Made by a program: the position numbers and the translations under genes. Below the pieces are notes generated by a model that searched no databases, was not told the origin of the DNA, and saw nothing but the letters and a program-made list of their open reading frames with translations. Shown piece by piece: positions 57,807 through 64,000 of a DNA stretch of 64,000 nucleotides. The DNA lies in contig NZ_CP031747.1 in the NCBI RefSeq assembly GCF_005311025.1, positions 1,364,001 to 1,428,000 of the forward strand, read 5' to 3'. Each line of letters starts with the position of its first letter. Position 1 is the stretch's first letter. This stretch comes from Alcaligenes faecalis (lineage in GTDB: Bacteria > Pseudomonadota > Gammaproteobacteria > Burkholderiales > Burkholderiaceae_B).

Positions 57807-58532
57807 TCAGTCCTGGTCCATCCAGGCATACAGTCCGTCAACCCATTCCTCGCCGTCGGCCAAGCCCAAGGTGGCGTGGATCTCTTCAGCCCGCTGGTAC
57901 AAGTCATCAAAATCAATTTGCGGCGGGTCAGCAAAGGCCAGGGCAACCAGATTGCCATCATGGGTTTCAGGTAACCAGACCACGGCCGGGAAACTCTCTT
58001 GCAGCGCATGCAGATTGCGCGCATGGACCAGTTCCGAGCCCAGCAAATTCACCGTTAACAGTCCTTGTGGCTCCAGAGCCTTGCGGCAGGCCTGATAGAA
58101 AGCTGCGCTTTCCAGGGCAGGGTGTTCGGCCTGGTCGGAGTACACATCAATTTGCAGCACATCCAGCTCGCCGTAGACGGCATCCAGATAGTCCAGCGCG
58201 TCTACCGTGTGCACGTTCAGGCGTTCGTCGTCGGGCGGCAGATTGAATAGCAGGCGACTGGCCTGCACCACTTCCGGGTTGATTTCCACGGCGTCGATGC
58301 GCGCCTGGGGGAAGTGCTGGTAGCAAAAGCGTGTCAGGCTGCCTGCGCCCAGGCCAAGCTGAGCAATACGGCGCGGATCGGTCTGGAACAAGGTCCAGAT
58401 CATCATTTGACGAATGTAGTGCAGCTCTAGCTGATCGGGAGCATCCAGGCGCATGGCACCCTGCACCCAGGCAGAGCCCAGGTGCAGGTAGCGTACGCCT
58501 TCGTGTTCCGAAATAGTGACGTGTGGCGTCAT
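57807..58532 (-). CDS. Spermidine-synthase-like methyltransferase-fold protein
   Basis: 241 residues with the Rossmann core of polyamine aminopropyltransferases: RRIAQLGLGAGSLTRFCYQHFP (residues about 54-75), ARIDAVEINPEVVQASRLLF and ELDVLQIDVYSDQ. It lacks the N-terminal beta-domain size and the full GGG-D catalytic set of true SpeE, so aminopropyl transfer is doubtful. Many betaproteobacteria carry such a short paralogue of unknown function. Its start overlaps the stop of the Nudix-ThiE gene by 4 bp. Confidence 0.8.
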   Translation of the reverse strand: MTPHVTISEHEGVRYLHLGSAWVQGAMRLDAPDQLELHYIRQMMIWTLFQTDPRRIAQLGLGAGSLTRFCYQHFPQARIDAVEINPEVVQASRLLFNLPPDDERLNVHTVDALDYLDAVYGELDVLQIDVYSDQAEHPALESAAFYQACRKALEPQGLLTVNLLGSELVHARNLHALQESFPAVVWLPETHDGNLVALAFADPPQIDFDDLYQRAEEIHATLGLADGEEWVDGLYAWMDQD

Positions 58533-59530
58533 GCCGGGTCGTTGTCCAGCATGTGGCGTATACCGGCAATACCGTGTGCACCGTGGTTGCGGGCGTCAGC
58601 CAAGGTCTTGGCCGATTGTCCGCCTATGGCAAACACAGGTAGTCCAGCCTGTTCCGCCAGGCTGGCGAAACGGGCCCAGCCCATGCCGGGATCGCCGGGA
58701 TGGGAGGAGGTTTCCAGGACATGGCCCAGAACCAGAAAGTCCGCCTGGATTTTGCGGGCTATTTCAATATCACTTTCATTGTGCGTGGACATGCCGATCA
58801 GGCCTTTGCTGATTGCGGGAAATGTCGTCAGGGTGTCGTGGCATTTCGCGGACAGGGCTTGGGCGTCGCTGGCGCGCAAATGCACACCATCGGCATGGTC
58901 CCACCAGCTCTCGGGGTGCAGGCTATTGACCAGGCAGCGCGCTTGGTAGCGCTGGCACAGGTTCACAACTTGCAGGAACGCTTGGTGCAAATGGAATTCG
59001 GCATCGGGCCGGGCAGCCCAGGCTGGCTCACGAAACTGGACCAAGGCCGGGCCTTGTTGCAGGGCTTGTTCCAGTTGTTCCAGATAGGCGGGTAAGCGGG
59101 CCGGCTCGTCGATGTTGGTAATCAGATAGCGTTCGGGCAGTTGCAGCCATTTAAGCGGCGGTTCGGTAGCAGGCAGTACAGGGCCGACTTCCAAAGGCCC
59201 TTTAGGGTTGACCCAGGCAAGCTCTTGGCCTTCCAGGCACTGGGGTTCGCCTTCCCATTCCCGCACCAGGCAGAAAGAGAGTTTGACGAAATTCTTGGGG
59301 TATTCGTGTGTATAGGTAACCCAGGGATGTGCGTGGGTGGTTTCAATGCCGAGTTCTTCGCGCAGTTCCCGTACCAGCGCCTGTATGACGCTCTCGCCCG
59401 CCTCAATCTTGCCGCCTGGCAGTTCCCACCAGCCCGGCCAGGGTTTATCGGCTGGGCGTTTTCCCAGTAGCACTTGGCCGTGTTGGTTCAGTAAAACGCC
59501 AACGGCCACTTCCAACGTGGGTTTAGACAT
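58529..59530 (-). CDS. Nudix hydrolase (MutT-like) fused to a ThiE-like domain
   Basis: 333 residues from ATG 59530 (MSKPTLEVAVGVLLNQHGQ); an upstream ATG adds 8 unlikely residues. The N-terminal half has the complete Nudix box GGKIEAGESVIQALVRELREELGI and acts on 8-oxo-dGTP in the MutT family. The C-terminal half (about 150-333) has the TIM-barrel pattern of thiamine-phosphate synthase (CLVNSLHPESWWDHADGVHLRASD; FLVLGHVLETSSHPG; VFAIGG) but with several variant residues. Such fusions occur in many proteobacteria; whether the ThiE half is active is uncertain. Its start overlaps the end of the ATPase gene. Confidence 0.88.
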   Translation of the reverse strand: MSKPTLEVAVGVLLNQHGQVLLGKRPADKPWPGWWELPGGKIEAGESVIQALVRELREELGIETTHAHPWVTYTHEYPKNFVKLSFCLVREWEGEPQCLEGQELAWVNPKGPLEVGPVLPATEPPLKWLQLPERYLITNIDEPARLPAYLEQLEQALQQGPALVQFREPAWAARPDAEFHLHQAFLQVVNLCQRYQARCLVNSLHPESWWDHADGVHLRASDAQALSAKCHDTLTTFPAISKGLIGMSTHNESDIEIARKIQADFLVLGHVLETSSHPGDPGMGWARFASLAEQAGLPVFAIGGQSAKTLADARNHGAHGIAGIRHMLDNDPA

Positions 59531-60389
59531 GTCTAGCGGTCCAATCTCTAGCAAATTGACGTGCTACCCGGCCGGAGCGAGAGCCACGTTCCAGAGCCCA
59601 TTGCAAGGCTTCCATACGCGAGCTTTCAATGTGTTCTGCAGGGCAACCCAAAGCGCCAAGCCAGTAATACACAATGTCCAGGTAGTCGTCTTGTTTAAAG
59701 GGGTAAAACGACAACCATAGTCCAAAGCGCTCGGACAGGGATACCTTTTCTTCAACGGCTTCACCAGGGTGGATCTCGCCGTCTGCAGACGTGGAGGCAC
59801 TCAGGTTCTCTTTCATGTACTCGGGCATCAAGTGACGTCGATTGGACGTGGCGTAGATCAGTACATTGTCGCCAGGGGAGGCCAGCGAGCCGTCCAGCAC
59901 GGATTTAAGCGCCTTGTAACCGGCTTCACCTTCTTCAAAGGACAGGTCGTCGCTGAAGATGATGAAGTGTTCGGGGCGGGTGCTGATCAGGTCAATGATG
60001 TAGCCCAGGTCGCCCAGATCGGATTTGTCCACTTCGATCAGACGCAGGCCCTGATCGGCAAATTTGGCCAGCATGGCTTTGACCAGCGAGCTTTTGCCCG
60101 TACCGCGAGCACCTGTCATCAAGACGTTATTGGCCGGTTTGCCTGCCAGGAAATGGCGGGTGTTGCGCTCAATAATGCCCTTTTGGCGTTCGATATGATG
60201 CAGGTCTTCGGTCTGGATGGTGGCTACGTGCTGGACACCTTCAAGCCAGCCGCGCGAACCATTGGTACGCCAGCGAAAAGCAATGGAATCCCAGTTGATG
60301 GGGGGTGGAGCAGGGGGCAGCCAGGCTTCCAGTTGAGCGAGAACCCGCTCGGCCCGGCTGATCAGGGTACTCAGGTCTTGCGAACTCAA
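59523..60389 (-). CDS. DUF815-family AAA+-like ATPase
   Basis: 288 residues. Walker A reads MTGARGTGKSSLVKAML (residues about 93-109) and Walker B FIIFSDDLSFEEGE (about 143-156), followed by sensor-like IYATSNRRHLMPEYM. The end GRVARQFARDWTARHV is typical for DUF815 proteins. Biological role unknown. It is the first gene of a three-gene minus-strand operon (ATPase, Nudix-ThiE, spermidine-synthase-like), divergent from ispB. Confidence 0.88.
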   Translation of the reverse strand: MSSQDLSTLISRAERVLAQLEAWLPPAPPPINWDSIAFRWRTNGSRGWLEGVQHVATIQTEDLHHIERQKGIIERNTRHFLAGKPANNVLMTGARGTGKSSLVKAMLAKFADQGLRLIEVDKSDLGDLGYIIDLISTRPEHFIIFSDDLSFEEGEAGYKALKSVLDGSLASPGDNVLIYATSNRRHLMPEYMKENLSASTSADGEIHPGEAVEEKVSLSERFGLWLSFYPFKQDDYLDIVYYWLGALGCPAEHIESSRMEALQWALERGSRSGRVARQFARDWTARHV

Positions 60390-60562
60390 GACAGTCTCCG
60401 TTTCAGGTTGAAATGCTTATTATCGCTAATTTGGCCCCTTTTTCTGTGATCACTGTTGTGCTTGACGCGTAACAATAGGCCCAAAGCGATTCAAAATCGT
60501 ATAATCATCAAGTTACGGTTGGCCGATAGCGGCCCCCTCCCTTACTCGTCCGGAATTCTGTT

Positions 60563-61528
60563 TTGAACCTGTCCACCCTGATTGAACCTATTGCCGACGA
60601 CATGAAGGCTCTTGATGTCGTCATTCGTGAGCGCTTGAATTCGGATGTGGTGCTGATACGCACAATCGGCGAATACATCGTTAGTGCTGGCGGCAAGCGC
60701 ATGCGTCCTGCGCTGCTGTTGCTGGTAGCCCGCGCGCTGGCTTATCAGGGGAGCACGCACCATCTGTTGGCAGGTGTGGTGGAGTTCATCCACACCGCCA
60801 CCTTGCTGCACGACGATGTGGTCGATGAATCCGATATGCGACGCGGTCGCCACACGGCCAATGCGGTCTACGGTAATGCCGCCAGCGTGCTGGTTGGCGA
60901 CTACCTGTACTCGCGCTCCTTCGAGATGATGGTGCAGTCGAACTCCATGCCGGCCATGGCCGTGCTGTCGGCAGCCACCACGGTGATCGCCGAAGGCGAG
61001 GTCTTGCAGCTGCTGAACGTACACGACCCGGACGTTTCCCTGGAACGTTATCTGCAAGTCGTACGCTACAAGACAGCCAAGCTGTTTGAAGCGGCGGCGC
61101 AAGTGGGGGCGATTGTGGCCGGTGCTTCGCCTGAAATGGAAGAAGCCATGGCCGCCTATGGCCGCCACCTGGGTACCGCCTTCCAATTGGTCGACGACGT
61201 GCTCGATTACACCGGTGATGCCCAGGCCTTGGGCAAGAACGTGGGTGACGATCTGCGCGAAGGCAAACCCACCATGCCACTGATCCGTGTCATGGAAGTT
61301 GGCACACCCGAGCAGGTTCAGCTGATCAAGTCGGCCATTGAAACCGGTGATGCGGATTTTGCCGCTGTTGCACAGGCTATCGAGCAAACCGATGCTTTGG
61401 CCTATACCCGTGAAGCGGCCAAGGCAGAAGCCCAGCTGGCTGTTCAGGCCTTGGCTGATGTTCCCGAGAGCGAATTCAAGCAGGTATTACTGAGCTTGTG
61501 CGCGTTTTCCATCGAGCGCGACCGCTAA
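60563..61528 (+). CDS. ispB: Octaprenyl diphosphate synthase
   Basis: 321 residues, start TTG 60563 with cgga about 9 nt upstream; the next ATG would remove conserved residues. Both aspartate-rich motifs are present: LLHDDVVDESDMRRG (residues about 81-95) and LVDDVLDYTGDA (about 211-222), with GGKRMRPALLLL at the N-terminal side. It makes the C40 side chain of ubiquinone-8, complementing ubiE/ubiJ/ubiB earlier in the window. A terminator follows. Confidence 0.95.
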   Translation: MNLSTLIEPIADDMKALDVVIRERLNSDVVLIRTIGEYIVSAGGKRMRPALLLLVARALAYQGSTHHLLAGVVEFIHTATLLHDDVVDESDMRRGRHTANAVYGNAASVLVGDYLYSRSFEMMVQSNSMPAMAVLSAATTVIAEGEVLQLLNVHDPDVSLERYLQVVRYKTAKLFEAAAQVGAIVAGASPEMEEAMAAYGRHLGTAFQLVDDVLDYTGDAQALGKNVGDDLREGKPTMPLIRVMEVGTPEQVQLIKSAIETGDADFAAVAQAIEQTDALAYTREAAKAEAQLAVQALADVPESEFKQVLLSLCAFSIERDR

Positions 61529-61544
61529 GTCTCCAGCCTTTCTC

Positions 61545-61571
61545 AACCCGCCACATGGCGGGTTTTTTTGT
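61545..61571 (+). terminator. Intrinsic terminator after ispB
   Basis: Arms aacccgcc (61545-61552) and ggcgggtt (61557-61564), a 4-nt loop and seven T, 17 bp after the stop. Confidence 0.92.
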
Positions 61572-61781
61572 AATAAAGCGGGCCGATTCAGGGAAATTGG
61601 CGTCATTAGGCACCTGTTCATGTTATTTTTCTCGGTTTTACTACGCTGTTGGTGGTCATGCCTTTGTCCCACAAGGACGAAGTAGCGACGATAGACATGC
61701 CTATTTGAACAAATTGGTTTGAAGCCTCTGTCAGACACAAAGGTGCAGGCCCCTTATTCCAAAGATGTAAGGAACGGATAG

Positions 61782-63011
61782 ATGAACATTCAGCTCGATA
61801 TCGCGCAAACGGTAGGTTTGGCGGCTGTCTTTCTCGTGCTGGGAGAATATATAAAGAATCGCGTTGCTGTATTGGCCCGCTATTTCATTCCCAGCCCCAT
61901 TATCGGCGGATTGATTTTTGCCCTGATTGCCTTGGTTGGACATCAGACCGGCTCGTTCAACTTTACGTTTAACGACGATATACGCAATTTCTTGCTGATG
62001 GCCTTTTTCACGACCATCGGTTTTTCAGCCAGCTTCGAGTTGCTGAAAAAGGGTGGTCTGGCCGTTGCTTTGTTCCTGGGCTGCGCGGTTGTCCTGATTA
62101 TTTTGCAGAACGTGATGGGCGTGACCTTGGCGACCCTCATGGACGCTAACCCCTTGCTGGGTCTGGCCGCCGGTTCGATCTCCATGACGGGTGGCCACGG
62201 TACTTCTGCTGCCTTTGGCCCGATGTTGGAGAACGCCGGCGCTGTCGGTGCTTTGCCCGCTGCCATTGCGGCTTCGACCTGGGGGCTGGTGATGGGTTGT
62301 GTCATCGGCGGCCCCTTGGGCAAGCGCTTGATGAAAAAATACAATATCGACGGTCCTGCTCCACACCGTCGTCATCGTCGTCAGCATGAGGGTGCAGATG
62401 CGCCTCATGTGGTGGAAACCACGGTTAAGGAAACCGTTAAGGTTGACGATGGTGGCTTTGAAATGCCGGTTTACGCCGTAGTCCTGTTGTCCATCGCGAT
62501 TGGGGTGGGCAGTGTCATCATTGAATGGTTGGGCGAGCGCGGCATTGTGTTGCCAGCCTACCTGGGCTCCATGCTGGTGGCAGCCATCATCCGTAATGTG
62601 ATCGACTGGCGTCGTTATCGCTTGCCGGAAAAAGAGTTTGAAACCATGGGCAATGTGTCCCTGGCTTTCTTCCTGGTCATGGCGCTGATGGTGATGAAGC
62701 TGTGGGAGCTGGCTGAAGTAGCGGGCCCGCTGTTGATCATCCTGATCGCCCAGACGGTGCTGATGTTCTTCTTTGCCAGCTACGTGACTTTCAAGGTCAT
62801 GGGCAAGGACTACGATGCTGTGGTGATGTCGGCTGGTCATTGTGGTTTTGGTATGGGCGCAACGCCTAACGCCATGGCGAATATGCAGGCCTTTACGGAA
62901 GACAATGGTCCATCACGCAAGGCCTTCTTTGTAATCCCGCTGGTGGGCTCCTTGTTCATCGACTTCTTCAATGCCGTGATCATTACCGGTTTTGTGAATT
63001 TTCTGACTTAA
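61782..63011 (+). CDS. gltS: Sodium/glutamate symporter
   Basis: 409 residues, around ten membrane segments in two inverted halves. The family hallmarks are FIPSPIIGGLIFALIALVG, GSISMTGGHGTSAAFGP and, in the second half, SAGHCGFGMGATPNAMANMQA; the two re-entrant loops carry the GGHGT and GATPNA motifs. A histidine/arginine-rich cytoplasmic loop (PHRRHRRQHEGADAPH, residues about 190-205) separates the halves. It imports glutamate with sodium. Monocistronic, with a terminator. Confidence 0.95.
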   Translation: MNIQLDIAQTVGLAAVFLVLGEYIKNRVAVLARYFIPSPIIGGLIFALIALVGHQTGSFNFTFNDDIRNFLLMAFFTTIGFSASFELLKKGGLAVALFLGCAVVLIILQNVMGVTLATLMDANPLLGLAAGSISMTGGHGTSAAFGPMLENAGAVGALPAAIAASTWGLVMGCVIGGPLGKRLMKKYNIDGPAPHRRHRRQHEGADAPHVVETTVKETVKVDDGGFEMPVYAVVLLSIAIGVGSVIIEWLGERGIVLPAYLGSMLVAAIIRNVIDWRRYRLPEKEFETMGNVSLAFFLVMALMVMKLWELAEVAGPLLIILIAQTVLMFFFASYVTFKVMGKDYDAVVMSAGHCGFGMGATPNAMANMQAFTEDNGPSRKAFFVIPLVGSLFIDFFNAVIITGFVNFLT

Positions 63012-63058
63012 GTACCGAGAAGTGGGCGCAATCAGCAATATCGCGGCCCTTGTCAGAC

Positions 63059-63097
63059 AGCCCCTTGGATCGATATCCGGTCCCAGGGGCTTTCTTT
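63059..63097 (+). terminator. Intrinsic terminator after gltS
   Basis: Arms agcccct (63059-63065) and aggggct (63085-63091), extended inward by two more pairs across a mismatch, followed by ttcttttta. Confidence 0.75.
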
Positions 63098-63228
63098 TTA
63101 CCTGTGTTGTTGAATCGTGAATCTTGGATCGCTTCTATTTTTGAGTCCTTAAGGACTCTGTTTGCCTTGGCGCAAGGACGCCTGCAGGCGCTTGGGCTTC
63201 AATTGTGCTTGTCTTTAGGGAGTGCGCA

Positions 63229-64000
63229 ATGCGAAGCCATGTAGTGGGATCCGTGCTGTTAGTGGCCATTCTGGCCGGATGTTCGTCTGGCGAGCCCAGC
63301 AATCCAGCGGGTTTGCCCGAGCTGGTTGAAGTGGCCGGTCCGGCGCGTGAAGTTATGCAGGCTGGTGAATACTTGCTGGATGGGCGTCTGATTGCATCCG
63401 ACACGGTGATGTACGCTCCTGTTCCCACCTTGAAAGCCATGAAGTATCAGGTCAGTCAGTTTGAGTACGATCAGTGCGTTCGTGCCGAGCGTTGTAAAGC
63501 TGCCGATGCGGTGGGCCAAGGACAGGCCAAGAATATGCCGGTGGTCGGCGTCAGCTGGCAAGACGGCCAGGATTACGCCGCCTGGTTAAGTGAGCGCACC
63601 GGCAAGCAATTCCGTCTGCCGGATTACCTGGAGTGGAGCTATTTCGCAGACCAGAAAGTGCCTGAGTCGGCCCAAAGCGGTCTGGACGAAAACGAGCAAG
63701 CTGCCTTGTGGCTGCAGGAGTATCAGGAGAGCTACAAACGCAAGCAGGAACAGGAAGTTCCCTTGGCACCCTTGGGGCAGGGCGTTGCCAATGCTTATGG
63801 GGTGTTTGATGCGGGCGGGCAGGTGGCTGAATGGACCAATACCTGTCATGTCCGGGTACACCGTATCAGCATGCCACGCGCAGAGTCTCGCCTGGAAAAC
63901 TGCGGTGTCCGTACCCTGGGGGGCGAGCACATTGCGGTGATGCCCGACTTTATCCGCGACCCAAAAACCGGGGCGTGTTCGGTGGGTGTGCCACCGCGTT
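63229..64000 (+). CDS. Formylglycine-generating-enzyme-like (SUMF1 family) lipoprotein, cut by the window end
   Basis: 257 codons are visible from ATG 63229, preceded by aggga. A lipoprotein signal (LLVAILAGC) puts the lipidated cysteine at residue 18. The FGE/SUMF1 pattern follows: MKYQVSQFEYDQCVRAERC, MPVVGVSWQDGQDYAAWLSERTGKQFRLPDYLEWSYFA, then NAYGVFDAGGQVAEWTNTC. Family members include sulfatase-activating enzymes, EgtB and NirV. Nothing visible selects between them, and the catalytic C-terminal residues may be outside the window. Confidence 0.8.
   Translation, partial: MRSHVVGSVLLVAILAGCSSGEPSNPAGLPELVEVAGPAREVMQAGEYLLDGRLIASDTVMYAPVPTLKAMKYQVSQFEYDQCVRAERCKAADAVGQGQAKNMPVVGVSWQDGQDYAAWLSERTGKQFRLPDYLEWSYFADQKVPESAQSGLDENEQAALWLQEYQESYKRKQEQEVPLAPLGQGVANAYGVFDAGGQVAEWTNTCHVRVHRISMPRAESRLENCGVRTLGGEHIAVMPDFIRDPKTGACSVGVPPR

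Noticed and set aside
60462-60505. Promoter TTGACG ... TATAAT upstream of ispB
   Set aside because: The two hexamers are 32 bp apart, too far for one sigma-70 promoter; only the TATAAT at 60500-60505 may be real.

Overview
The window looks like chromosomal DNA of a betaproteobacterium of the order Burkholderiales, most likely family Alcaligenaceae (Alcaligenes/Bordetella-like). The basis is moderately high GC, the ubiE-(Tim44-like)-ubiJ-ubiB order, a DUF3683-type FAD/Fe-S oxidoreductase, DUF3460 next to scpA and panC, a Nudix-ThiE fusion and Porin_4-type porin architecture. The genus is an inference; there is no rRNA gene in the window. I see no tRNA, rRNA, CRISPR array, prophage or canonical insertion sequence.

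Layout. 1-11.5 kb: a cut-off HugZ/PNPOx-like gene, a giant FAD/Fe-S oxidoreductase, a YqaA/DedA-like membrane protein, ilvA, pxpC-pxpB with a VOC protein, and phoB-phoR. 11.8-17.7 kb: ubiquinone genes (ubiE, ubiJ, ubiB) with a Tim44-like protein, a diiron ferritin-like protein and rfaE2. 17.8-22.3 kb, minus strand: thiG-thiD-mtnN-pcm-like-tolC-like. 22.3-29.5 kb: an accessory-looking island, described below. 29.6-33.6 kb: a Fur-box-preceded FecI/FecR/siderophore-receptor set. 33.6-40.8 kb: a cobalamin-riboswitch-controlled btuB-btuF pair divergent from metH, the B12-dependent methionine synthase. 40.8-48.3 kb: an XRE regulator, a DHA2 exporter, DUF3460, scpA, panC, a 231-bp nested palindrome, an orphan LuxR-type HTH protein, a lipoprotein, coaE and zapD. 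48.5-57.5 kb: a complete tripartite RND efflux operon with two permeases. 57.8-64 kb: a spermidine-synthase-like protein, Nudix-ThiE, a DUF815 ATPase, ispB, gltS and a cut-off FGE-like lipoprotein.

The most unusual part is 22.4-29.5 kb. Parts reminiscent of all three bacterial Mg2+ transporter families occur together: three tandem CorA-like proteins whose GMN signature is replaced (SMN, GQN, GQN); two small proteins resembling the MgtE N-terminal domain, one at each end; and an open reading frame that joins an MgtA/MgtB-like N-terminal plus actuator region, with no membrane or phosphorylation domain, in frame to an outer-membrane porin. Two single-span membrane proteins each precede a CorA-like gene. 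The two mini-MgtE-N genes have leaders sharing a 65-nt ungapped block followed by a hairpin; one of these hairpins is a good intrinsic terminator. I infer a divalent-cation uptake or sensing system spanning both membranes, possibly under RNA-leader control. Function, substrate and novelty are not shown by the sequence alone.
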